Assembly (NCBI GenBank): GCA_027475525.1 | Contig: JAMWFC010000117.1 | Span: 2,342,183 to 2,406,182, forward strand | Length of the DNA stretch: 64,000 nt | Reading direction: 5' to 3' | DNA from: Macrolepiota albuminosa | Lineage: Eukaryota > Basidiomycota > Agaricomycetes > Agaricales > Agaricaceae | Part shown: positions 20,620 to 32,120 of the stretch, piece by piece | Numbering within the stretch: position 1 is the stretch's first letter | How the letters are laid out: each line of letters starts with the position of its first letter | Translations under genes and position numbers: made by a program | The notes under the pieces: model-generated | Told to the model about the DNA's origin: nothing | Databases searched by the model: none | What the model saw: only the letters and a program-made list of their open reading frames with translations

Positions 20620-23600
20620 ATGGCCTCGCTGTCCGAAATTGATACAAGTCTAAAAGGCTAAGTTTACAACCATGGATTGGTGAGAGTTGTGCACTTCATA
20701 TAGGACCGTTTGTTTTACCCAGTTGTCTTCAGTCTTGAACTTAATATACATCAGCGAATCCTGTCTGACCTCGCATCAAGCCCTGGCGGAACAGAAGATG
20801 ATATACTTCATGCCCAAACGCTCATTGCGGCGAAGGTGCACACAAGATCAGGAGATGCACAAGAGCATGAACTTGGGAAAGAAAGGGAAGACGAACTGGC
20901 AGACATACGAGTTTTCATGGTGAGCAGTATGCTATAGTACATGATGTCCTGCGAGTTTAACTTCCTCTGCGCTCAAGTCTACATCTCGTGTCCATTGTAA
21001 TATCGCTTTCGGAGAACTCATAGTCAACTTTCCAGAAAGCCATATTAACGACAATATTGATGTTTTAATGCCGGTTCTTGTTGACATCCTTAATGATGTG
21101 CCCTTCATTGACTTTGACAAGTGCCTCTCCTGGCTGGGTACGTTTTCGAAACTAGAAGTCAAACATAACGACAATATTTAATTCACACAGATTGGTCTCT
21201 TCCTGATCAGCTGGTTTACTCCACTGTTTCCGCACTCCTGCGACTGTCGGGCGCTTACCCACAATACACTGAGAAAGCAACTACGGCGATCTGCTTCTTC
21301 TTATCACAGACAGTCGAACACATTAGGACCAGTGATTGTACGAGAAATGTTGTGCTCCTTTGTTCTATTCTAAATCATCACTAGCACTGTCTATTCTGAC
21401 TCAGTCAATACCTGCCGTTCATGGCTTGTATCGAGCCATCAGTTCGACATCCTTCGCATGGACTGTTGACCAATGGGGACAAGTAGCGGCACGAACGAAC
21501 GAACTCTGTTCTCCGACTATTGTTGATCGTCTTAATCATCTCCTTGTTGAGATCATCCAAAAAGAAGGCGCAGACGGAGATTCTCTTCGTTTCGTCCAGA
21601 CTTTCATCTCCCGCTATGTAACGCAAGGCCGGCCTCTCAGCGGATATTTCATTGTTTGCTGCGTTATAGAGACACAATGGACCATCCTTGCCCAGGCTCT
21701 AGTCCCCCCACAGCCTACGACACCTGTAGCTATCACTGAAGCGGCAGCGGCCAACAGGGCTTGGCTCTCTCTCATGCGAACTGCGCCAATCCCAGGCGAA
21801 ATTAGTGATCAGGGCATTGTGAATGTTTTGAAAACCACGGTCAGATACGCGATACAATGTTTCATCGATCTCTCGGTTCAGATAGACGAGATGGAGACGG
21901 AACCTTCGATCGATACATATACTTGGGAAACAATGTCTGAGAGTTTGGTACGTTGTAGCACCAATGATGCGTTTTTCGAGGTAATCAACCGTTCTAGAAA
22001 CTGGCCTCTGTGTGTTCTGTTGCGTTGCAAGAGTTAGATGAAAAATTATTCTCCAGGTTGCAACTATTGTTGAGCGAAGAAACTTCTATATCAGACAATC
22101 TCGTACAGGAAGCAGCTTTAAAGGCAACAACAGTCTTGGTTCAGAGGTAAGTGGTCGGACGCGACTCAAGATCACGATGTTTTTATTTTTAATTCAATGA
22201 AAGTTTTCCGGAGATTGCGTCGACGATGGCAATCCATCTCCGGCGTTTTGTCACGTCGCCTTTACCTATATTTGAATTTGCATTCGCCTCGGAAAGTCGC
22301 GCCCCGCCACCTTTAGTTGCTGCTGCAAAATGTCTTGCCCATTGTATACGTGTACGTCTTCTCATCTATCAACCTTTCGTCTTTTTCTCATCACCGCGAA
22401 CAGCTAGCTCCTGGAGATGATCTCATCATGTCGAACATGTATTCTCTCCTCAATTACATTGCTGCAGCTGGCAAGGACACATACAAAAGTGCCATTGATT
22501 TGCCGATTAATAACGCTTCAATTTATGATTCTCGGGATGATGTCGCAAGCCAACTGGTCGAAGCTGGGTTGCGTGGTTTATCGGAAGATGAGAAAAGGCT
22601 TGTCAGTATTAGTACTATATCCGTCGTGACCCGTTTAGCGCTCGAATTTGACACTGAAGAGGTATACATATCGTTGTTCATTTGAATGCTGCTGAGCGCA
22701 TTAAATAGGTCACACGTCTTACTATCTCAATGCTCCTGCAAAGGTTGCGACATGCAGTGCCTACGGTTGAAGCTGCTATTGCCTACAATCTCGTCGATCT
22801 TGCCCTCTCAGCTCCAGAAAGCGCATTTGCAGACATCATCCGCGTATTTTCTCTGATCAACCGTTCCGCCAACATAGATGATCCACGGTTCTCCAATAAT
22901 ATGGTCCGTTAGCGTTACTCCGCACATGTGCCTTTCCTGACAGTTTCAAGGTTCTTGCCGCTCAAACGAGGCTAGCTCAGGAACTGTATAAAAGACCTGA
23001 ACTTTACGACATATACCTTGTTGAGCTACTTAACCTCTTTGCTGACAAAGGTATCGCAATACAGAATCTCAAGATCGCGAATCACGAAGTCAAGGTCACA
23101 TCGGTTATGTTCTGTCCTGGAGCATCTCAGTCCTAATTCGTGCATTTAGATTGACGACATGATTGAACAACTAGCCTCTTTACTCCTTCCAATTGATGCT
23201 CTGTTAGCTCATGAAGACTTCAACCCCCAAAGGGGTGCCTCAACTGGCGTCGTCTCTTTATTCAGAAATATGTGGTTCCTGTGTGTCCTCTTCCACTTCA
23301 CTAGCGACAAGGACAAAGCGGATAATGCCATGAATTGGTTGAAACCTGCCCTATCTCGAATTTCTATGAAAACACCGTCGGTGGTCCTCGAAGAACGCCA
23401 TGACTCTGTTGCTAGTGATGTCGAGTATAATTCCGTTATTCGTCAGGAGTATGCCCACACGGTGTGGTGATAACTTTCATACGCCGATCTTACGCTCATT
23501 GGACTGTATCGTAGGTTATAGCAAGGCACAGGACCACATTGACGAAGCATATATTCTTGCGTGCCAGCGATGTTCGAAGTCTCTCACCTGGCCAGATCAT

Positions 23601-26600
23601 TTTCATACTAGCTATGCATGACATTGAAAGTATGCGATCGGCAGCGGGGTTACCTTCGTCTCTTGTTACATACTTCACAAACGATAGTATGAATAGTCAG
23701 CCTGGATTGTCTGCCTGTATGGAATCAGTGGCAGAAAAGGTGTGTAGGAACCAACCCTCCGTGATATTGGCAAGGCGTGTTGATCTCTCTGTTAGGTCAT
23801 TCGTGATTGCATCAACGAATTGAATGCGCAGGCTTCCCAGCAAATGCTGCCCGTTCGCCTTTCATCCGAACTACAAGCTCTCTTGGTCTATACCACTCAT
23901 CGCGTTGAGAACGCAAGAGGTATAGCATCCAATTATCTCAATCGCTTGATCACGTCCTTCCCTTCTCTGATGTGCGATCCACCTTTCGTCTTTGCTATTC
24001 TTGAGGTCCTCACACTCCTTCGTCAATCGTGTGAGAATGAATTCTTGGATGAGGTGTGCCTCTTTTTTTTTCATCCTAACCAAATTGGTCGATTTAACTT
24101 GTCTCTTGAGTACAATCCTGTTTACGAGTTTCATTCAGAAAGAACTGGTATCACTTTACAAATGACCGATGATTATCAACGACGAAATGACATCCTTAGA
24201 CTGTCGTACAGCAGCGCAAATACCTGGTTTGAACTGGCAATGGCGCGCGCTCCTATCGAACTTCAGTCCACGTTACAGGTTATATCTTTATAAGTTGCCT
24301 TACCATTCGACCTGATATCTCTACCAGAAGTATCTTGCTGTCACTCAATCGAGCTCAGGAGGCCATTCCTCCGAGCTCGGTGCATCGGTGGCTATCTCTA
24401 CCAGAAGTATCTTGCTGTCACTCAATCGAGCTCAGGAGGCCATTCCTCCGAGCTCGGTGCATCGGTGGCGAACATTTTGGTAAAGCAATTGGTCCTGTTG
24501 AACGCCAACTTGGTGAGCAGCATGTCGGTTTTTTTCGGCGAGCTTTGCTCATATAGAAGACAGCTTGCCTCGCTAGTCTCTCTCAATGGAAAATGGATGG
24601 AGCAAAAAGTCTGGCAAACGAGATTGCAAGCAAAAGTTACTTTTCTGGAGAGGTTGCCGGAATGTGTTTAGCATGGCATCAAGGCAAGTTATTAACGAGA
24701 ACGTGAACATTCGATTTACATTTTCCATAGCCCCAGACAAACTGAACAAACTACCTCCACATTCCGTCCCTTCGGCCGATATCCAAGATCTGAAAAGAAA
24801 AATGTCTTGTACAAGCGAGGACATTTTGAACAAGAGTAGTACGCTCACAGTGCAAGACTTGAAGAGGCTCCTGTTCAGATGTGCAGCAACATTGCTTTCT
24901 TTGGAACAGGTTCTGCTTTCCTACTTTTTTATGCGATGTTCTCACGCCTTCATTACACTTAGTGTGATCACGACCTACTTCATCACCTTGTTGCCTTGCC
25001 GTTCGAAGTTTCGACGCCACCCGCCATGACTGCTGGTATCCAGGTCTGGACATGGGTCATCTCCAACAAACCTGATATTGAAGTTGCTTTGATGGCTGAA
25101 GTCCTTTCTGCATGGTCAGACAACATTAAACACGAGAAAGGAATGTTTTCCTCGGCGCTCAAGTGAGTCTTGTACATCATACAAAGTATCTGACCTTGAT
25201 AATTTTTGCAGCTACCAAGACCCATTTTATGAACCAGTCAAATATAGTCCTACCGACAAGGAGGTCATCGACAGAGGGAGCGCAAATGCTCGTCGAATCC
25301 TGACTCCTCATGTTCTCGTTCTACAAATGCTTTTCAGCCGACTGCAAGCGGCTAGATATCGTCGGCCTGGGATGATGTTTTTGATTCAACACCTGGTGCT
25401 ACGTTCCGCACGAGCATACCGTTTGATGAGGTATGATTTCGGCCTGGGATGATGTTTTTGATTCAACACCTGGTGCTACGTTCCGCACGAGCATACCGTT
25501 TGATGAGGTATGATTCCTCTCTTATGTCATACTCTCGACTTATTAGACTTAAGTACTCATGCACTGGCTCGCGAAGAACGTTTTTCTCTCCTCCTCTTTG
25601 GGTTCGAAACTCTAAAGAGTTCTCATTTGGATTCTTACTCGGAGAATCTGCTGCGTGAAAGTCTTTACTCAGTTGCTTTTGCTTGGTTTTCGGTCCGCCC
25701 ACAGTGTGTTTTGTACCTTTGCGCGGATTTGAAGTTTCTCACGCAGTCGTAGATGGTCTTACGGCGCAAATAGGGCTCAAGTAGATGCGGACGTGAAAGT
25801 CCTAATGGAATTTCTGTCCTGCCTACAGACGGACGCCATTCGGGGAACTTCTGAGGTCTCCAGTCTCTCTCCGGGTCAAGTACCATCCCGGGGCCTATGT
25901 GGGTTTTTCCTTGCATTCTCCGTTCCCATCATGGTATCATGATCATGGTTGCAGATTATTCGAATCGACTTCGGAGTATAAATCATCCTCTGCGCCTCGT
26001 TCCCATCATGGTATCATGATCATGGTTGCAGATTATTCGAATCGACTTCGGAGTATAAATCATCCTCTGCGCCTCTTACAGAGAACGAGATGATAAGACT
26101 GTCTGTTTGGAACAATCCGACCAATGATCCTAAACGAGGTAACGATCACGTCGGAACCATTGGAGCTACAATGCTCGAGGTCAACATGTCATCCATTCTA
26201 TCCTGAATCAATTACTGAAGTGTGGTCTGTAGACTACTTGGCATACGGTCCTTCGTACTGTCTGGGAGATCGCGCCTGTAATTGCCGTGTATCTTGTAGA
26301 ACGTTTCAAAAATCCTACTGTACGAAATGAAGTAACAAAGATGGTCCGCGCAAATCCTTTGGAAGTCATTGACGTCCCAGAAGCATTACCTCTCTTTATT
26401 GGTGACAAGGTGGATGGGCATGTCCAAAGGGATTTCATGGTAAGTCAAGATCCATTTTCCTCTCAACAATAAATGGCTCACATTGACCTTCGAAGCATCT
26501 ACTCTTATGGTGTCCTGTCCCACCTGTCATTGCGATTGGTTTCTTTGAACCCCGATACAACAACGAACCCCTAATCCTTCAATATGCTCATCGAGTGCTT

Positions 26601-28726
26601 GAACAGCATCCTGTTGACCTCACGTTCTTTTTTGTTCCCCAAGTCGTCCAAGCCCTACGATATGATAAATTTGGTGCGTGCTGTCTACACCTTTCTCTCA
26701 TCTGTCTGAACGATTTGCCAAGGTTATGTGGCACAATTCATCTTCGAAACGGCAAAAATCTCTCAGCTGTTCTGTCATCAGATCATTTGGAACATGAAGG
26801 CAAATTGTTACAAAGACGATGCGGCTGAAATTGTACGTTCCATTCTCGACGACTTGCTTCTCAATTAATGTTGCGAAAAGGAGGATCCAATGAAGCCGAC
26901 CTTGGACCTCATAACAGAGCGCGTTGTTGAAGCTCTCTCTGGTGATGCGAGAAAATTCTTCAATCTTGAGTTTAACTTCTTCGACGAAGTCACCTCCATA
27001 TCTGGGAAACTCAAGCCCTTCATTAAAAGAACTAAACCGGAAAAGAAAGTTAGTATTCCAAAGGGACTTCACTCTCCCCCTCCCCACAAAGAATCCTCAT
27101 GTTTCGTCAGGCGAAAATTGATGAAGAGATGGCGAAAATTAATGTTGATGTCGGCGTGTATCTGCCAAGTAACCCTGACGGAGTAGTGGTTGACATCGAC
27201 AAGAAATCTGGAAGGCCTCTACAGAGTCACGCTAAGGTGACTTTTAGTTGTGTTTTCTATCTGACTTCTGATCGTTTGTTAGGCCCCTTTTCTGGCGACC
27301 TTCAAGGTCCGGAAAGAGCGCGTTGTCGTCGATCTATCTGACTTCTGATCGTTTGTTAGGCCCCTTTTCTGGCGACCTTCAAGGTCCGGAAAGAGCGCGT
27401 TGTCGTCGATACAGATCCAGAATTAATTTTGGACGGCAATGGGGCTGGTACCGAGACCAAAATTACATATGATGTATGGCAGCAAGCGATTTTCAAAGTG
27501 GGCGACGACTGGGCAATGGGGCTGGTACCGAGACCAAAATTACATATGATGTATGGCAGCAAGCGATTTTCAAAGTGGGCGACGACTGTAGACAGGATGT
27601 GTTAGCCCTCCAGGTTATCGCGATGTTCAAGAATATTTTCACTAGTGTGGGCCTTACACTCTATCTATTCCTTATAGAGTGACAGCAACGGGTCCAGGGG
27701 TTCGTATTTATATTCCTACTTTCTCACATTGCCTCTCATATCTCTCTATAGTGTGGTGTCATTGACGTTGTACCCAATGCAACTCTCGAGATGAGATGGG
27801 ACGTGCCAAAGTGAATGATTTGCTTGATTTCTTCGTGGCCAAATACGGAGGAGAGGATACTGTTACTTTCCAAAGGGCTCGACTCAATTTCATCCAGTCT
27901 ATGGCAGCCTATTCTGTCGCATGCTATATTTTGCAGATCAAGGACAGGCACAACGGTAATATCATGATTGATGGTGAAGGCCACATCGTACACGTTGGTC
28001 CGTCAAGTAACTTTCTATGATTCATATCGCCTGACTCAATTCACCACAGATTTTGGCTTCTTGTTCGACATAGATAAGTGTTTTCTGCACCTCTCATTGT
28101 GTTCCTGGTCTGATCAAATCTTTCATCTTTACGTCCTGGAGTGCGTCCCAATTCCATTGGTTATCAATAGTCACTGATTCAATCTGCAGGGGGTGAAATT
28201 TGAACCAAACTCATTCAAGCTTAATCATGAGATGGTTGTTTTAATGGGAGGACGATATTCCCAGGGCTATCAACTCTTCCAAAATCTCACCGTCAAGGCG
28301 TTCCTCGCAATACGGCCGCATGCTGAACAACTCATCAGTACAGTACAGCTAATGCTGGACACCGGGCTACCATCCTTCAAAGGAGAGCCAACCATTAAGA
28401 GGCTTCGCGATAGATTTGTACTTGGCCTCAATGAAAGGCAGGCTGCGGAGTCAATGATGAGCATCATTAGGAATGCTCACGAAAACATCCGAAGTACGGC
28501 ATACGACGAGTTCCAACGGGTGAGTTAGTTAACACATGCATCATTAGGAATGCTCACGAAAACATCCGAAGTACGGCATACGACGAGTTCCAACGGGTGA
28601 GTTAGTTAACACATACTCCTCCCTATATGGCCTAATGAATAATTCCTTTTAGCTACAAAATGGTTTGTTTTTGTTATCACAGTCGAGAACATTATTCACC
28701 TCCTTCTAGGCATTCCTTACAAGTAG
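20620..28726 (+). CDS. STT4: Type III phosphatidylinositol 4-kinase alpha (STT4)
   Basis: A very long, many-exon gene ending in the lipid-kinase fold: [20 protein letters not shown] (ATP-binding side), [13 protein letters not shown] (catalytic loop), [10 protein letters not shown] (activation segment), [13 protein letters not shown], and a C-terminus LQNGIPYK before TAG 28724-28726. Stt4 makes PI4P at the plasma membrane, with the large helical N-terminal part serving as scaffold. The start is uncertain: ATG 20620-20622 can splice into the frame [18 protein letters not shown] near 20730, but other starts are possible. Six exact 77-bp tandem duplications interrupt the gene, and two one-base losses (near 27671 and 27784) shift frame in conserved kinase exons. 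A likely AT-AC intron (28074-28132) and an 8-nt exon (28133-28140) restore FDIGPGGVKF. I read the damage as assembly error rather than true loss. Confidence 0.88.
24316..24469. repeat. 77-bp tandem duplication in STT4
   Basis: Units at 24316 and 24393. They span an intron end and the start of the next exon, so the acceptor is doubled. Confidence 0.95.
25363..25516. repeat. 77-bp tandem duplication in STT4
   Basis: Units at 25363 and 25440 covering an exon end ([14 protein letters not shown]) and its gt donor; a single copy gives a clean splice. Confidence 0.95.
25921..26074. repeat. 77-bp tandem duplication in STT4
   Basis: Units at 25921 and 25998. About four extra matching bases extend the identity at the edges. 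Confidence 0.95.
27257..27410. repeat. 77-bp tandem duplication in STT4
   Basis: Units at 27257 and 27334 covering an intron end and the exon beginning PFLATFKVR. Confidence 0.95.
27435..27588. repeat. 77-bp tandem duplication in an STT4 kinase exon
   Basis: Units at 27435 and 27512, wholly inside the exon that encodes [17 protein letters not shown]. Read as two copies the frame breaks; read as one copy it runs directly into RQDVLALQ. Confidence 0.97.
28074..28140 (+). other. Putative AT-AC intron and 8-nt microexon in STT4
   Basis: After FDI the exon ends with one G, and the following bases are ataagtg, not gt. Taking 28074-28132 (ataagt to ttac) as an intron and 28133-28140 (gtcctgga) as an exon, then a normal gt-ag intron 28141-28189, gives FDIGPGGVKFEP, the expected kinase sequence. 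No gt-ag reading of this stretch that I could find keeps the frame. Confidence 0.6.
28461..28614. repeat. 77-bp tandem duplication in STT4
   Basis: Units at 28461 and 28538 covering the end of the penultimate long exon ([20 protein letters not shown]) and the following gtgagt donor. Confidence 0.97.
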
Positions 28727-28825
28727 AGATGTAATCGAGATACATAATACTACCTGATAATCCATTCTTCGTTTTGTCCGACGGTGGAGGTAGTATCATA
28801 CTGCTAATGAAATAGTGATACATAA

Positions 28826-28918
28826 GGCACTATAGCCAAGTGGTTACGGCGACAGATTCGAACATTAAGAATTATCTGTTCCTCTTTGAGGGCGCAGGTT
28901 CAAATCCTGCTGGTGTCG
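28826..28918 (+). tRNA. tRNA-Ser(CGA) with an 11-nt intron
   Basis: The acceptor stem ggcacta pairs with tggtgtc allowing two G-U pairs. The D arm is gcc/ggc, the T arm gcagg/cctgc around ttcaaat, and a long variable arm cctc-ttt-gagg marks a class II (Ser/Leu) tRNA. The anticodon stem acaga/tctgt encloses the anticodon CGA at 28859-28861, and about 11 nt (28863-28873) after the base next to the anticodon are the likely intron. The overall shape closely resembles the intron-bearing yeast tRNA-Ser(CGA). A T run follows at 28920-28924, a usual Pol III stop. Confidence 0.92.
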
Positions 28919-28924
28919 CTTTTT
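28919..28924 (+). terminator. Pol III T-run terminator of tRNA-Ser
   Basis: Five T residues begin two bases after the tRNA 3' end, the expected RNA polymerase III stop signal. Confidence 0.7.
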
Positions 28925-28998
28925 GTTGTCTACACATCACATTACCTTAGGTAATACGTCATTGAGCACCTGCTTGTGAATCCACGAAACTCAGTACG

Positions 28999-30680
28999 AT
29001 GCCTCTTGCTCTTGCTGCACTTTTTGCCCAGAGCCTTTCTAGTGCCTCTAAGCTGTCAAATCTACCCACAGTTGATGATCGCACTCAGGTACCGAAAACA
29101 GCGCGACCCTGCAAACAACTCATTGATATTCCTCTCTAGGAGCTCATCCAGTTGACTCTCAAGGACATTTTGACTCTCAGTTCACGGATCGCAGGACTTT
29201 CTTTATTTAGTCCAAATGAAACCCTCGAGGACATATCTACTGCAGACTTGGTCTATCTTCTTGTGCCCTATGTCCTGTCAGAGGTTCGAGGACGCGTCAG
29301 AACTACGGAACGCGAAGAGAGACTTGCGGTGCTTAAGCAAACGCAGGTGCCGCCTCATGTACTCTCAAAGAGTACCACGTTGACTTATTGTTCCAGAAAG
29401 ATCTGAAGAGTTTCTTATCGCATTTGGATGATTATGAGATTGTGCCTCAGGATGAACGCGCCCTTTATGATCGTCGAGCATCTGCCATCGCGGACCCCGC
29501 TAAACGGCGCGAACTCAAGATCAAGCAATATCAGAAAGAGAAGGACTTGAAGGCACGAATTGAGGTGATTACATACCCGCGTTCCTCTTCGTTTTGACAG
29601 TTAACCTTTTCCTTTCATAGTCTCTACGTAAACGGAAAAGAAAAACGTCCTTCGATGACGCAGCTACAGATTTTGACTTGATATCCTCTCTTCTTCCTCT
29701 GAAATCACCGAGATCTACGGATGATGATGATGATGATGTTGACTCCGAGACGGAAGACATCCTTCGTGAGGCCACACTACTTCTACTCCGACTGAAGTAT
29801 GCACAAACTCAATCTCAACTTGAGAACTTGGAGCAAGAGCTTGAACTTCTTGCCAAAGCGCCACCCTCGCCACCGCTGCACAAACTCAATCTCAACTTGA
29901 GAACTTGGAGCAAGAGCTTGAACTTCTTGCCAAAGCGCCACCCTCGCCACCGCGCCCCTCGTATCAAGAAACGACGATCGAAGAACTCAAATCCGTGATA
30001 ATGATAACGATATGTGGAAGCTTGATGCACCGCGGTTGAGTCTTGGAGCCGACGGGAAAGGACCACTTCTTGATCCATCGGGAAAAGTGAGGTCAAGCTT
30101 GATGCACCGCGGTTGAGTCTTGGAGCCGACGGGAAAGGACCACTTCTTGATCCATCGGGAAAAGTGAGGTCTAGTTAGCTCTTGTAATAACATCACTTCT
30201 AAACGGAGAAAACAGGTTATTCGGCCGTTCACAATACTTCCCTCCAATGCTGCCGAACGTGCACGTCTTCAAGAGCAGGTGTTTGGTCCTGGCTATCGGG
30301 GCCGTTCACAATACTTCCCTCCAATGCTGCCGAACGTGCACGTCTTCAAGAGCAGGTGTTTGGTCCTGGCTATCGGTACCTACCATGTCTATCGACGAAT
30401 ACCTTCAGATTGAGAAGGAGCGAGGTAATATTATCACGGGTGGCGGGTATGTTCAAACGTTGGAAACTCCGTTTCGATCATGACTTACACCTTATGGCTG
30501 CATAGTCCTGCGTCAGAAACTGCCCCGACAACATCTGAACAGCTTGCTCTTGATGCTGAAATGGATGGGACATTGGATGGCGAAGAAAAGTCGGAGACCA
30601 AGCGGTTAAAGGATGAAAACTGGGCCAGATTCACAGACGAGAATCCAAGAGGCGCCGGTAATACAATGAATCGAGGATGA
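28999..30680 (+). CDS. TAP42: TAP42/IGBP1 family PP2A-associated protein
   Basis: Starts ATG 28999 (MPLALAALFAQSLSSASKL) and ends at TGA 30678-30680 after GAGNTMNRG. Family landmarks follow in order: LVYLLVPYVLSEV, FLSHLDDYEIVPQDE, a basic stretch KRRELKIKQYQKEKDLKAR, the acidic DDDDDDVDSETED, LQEQVFGPGYRLPTMSIDEYL and ERGNIITGGG. Tap42 binds the catalytic subunits of PP2A-type phosphatases and acts in TOR signalling. Exons are separated by short gt-ag introns. Four 77-bp tandem duplications hit it (29801, 30018, 30223, 30636); removing one copy of each restores the frame. The last one follows the stop region, so the protein end is the same in both units. Confidence 0.88.
29801..29954. repeat. 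77-bp tandem duplication in a TAP42 exon
   Basis: Units at 29801 and 29878, inside the exon reading LENLEQELELLAKAPPSPP; two copies shift the frame. Confidence 0.97.
30018..30171. repeat. 77-bp tandem duplication in TAP42
   Basis: Units at 30018 and 30095 over the exon LDAPRLSLGADGKGPLL and its donor. Confidence 0.97.
30223..30376. repeat. 77-bp tandem duplication in a TAP42 exon
   Basis: Units at 30223 and 30300 inside the exon with ERARLQEQVFGPGYR. Confidence 0.97.
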
Positions 30681-30789
30681 ACTGCTATAAAAAGTTAGAT
30701 GATTTGGGTCTTGACGAGAATCCAAGAGGCGCCGGTAATACAATGAATCGAGGATGAACTGCTATAAAAAGTTAGATGATTTGGGTCTT
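30636..30789. repeat. 77-bp tandem duplication at the TAP42 stop
   Basis: Units at 30636 and 30713; each contains the stop codon and start of the 3' flank. Confidence 0.97.
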
Positions 30790-30967
30790 GTGTTTTGTCA
30801 CGGTGTAGTTTGTATGTAGCTATTCCGCATCCGTAACGCCTTTGGGGTCGATAAAATCTATCGAATAGTATTCTCGTACACTAGAAATGATCCAAAGCAA
30901 GGGAAAACCTGTACAGCGAAGAGGTATATATGTAATTAACATAATGAAGCCAGAATGGCAAAGACGC

Positions 30968-31887
<920 letters not shown>

Positions 31888-31933
31888 GGTCAGAGGTAGT
31901 TGTTGGCAACTTGAAGTTCAGTCGAGACACATC

Positions 31934-32087
31934 ACACTATACCGCCGGCTTATCACGTGTGGAAATAGATATCTCAAGTGTCTCCCATCGTTTGAAGGAG
32001 ACATCTAACAACACTATACCGCCGGCTTATCACGTGTGGAAATAGATATCTCAAGTGTCTCCCATCGTTTGAAGGAGACATCTAACA
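31934..32087. repeat. 77-bp tandem duplication in the RAB6-MTHFR intergenic region
   Basis: Units at 31934 and 32011. If one copy is false, the true gap between the two start codons is about 156 bp. Confidence 0.95.
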
Positions 32088-32120
32088 GGATTATTCTTTA
32101 CTTTTTGCCTGCGTCGAGTG

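Noticed and set aside
22226..24848. Numerous small frames on both strands inside STT4
   Set aside because: They are fragments or shadows of the STT4 exons and are interrupted by its introns and a 77-bp duplication.
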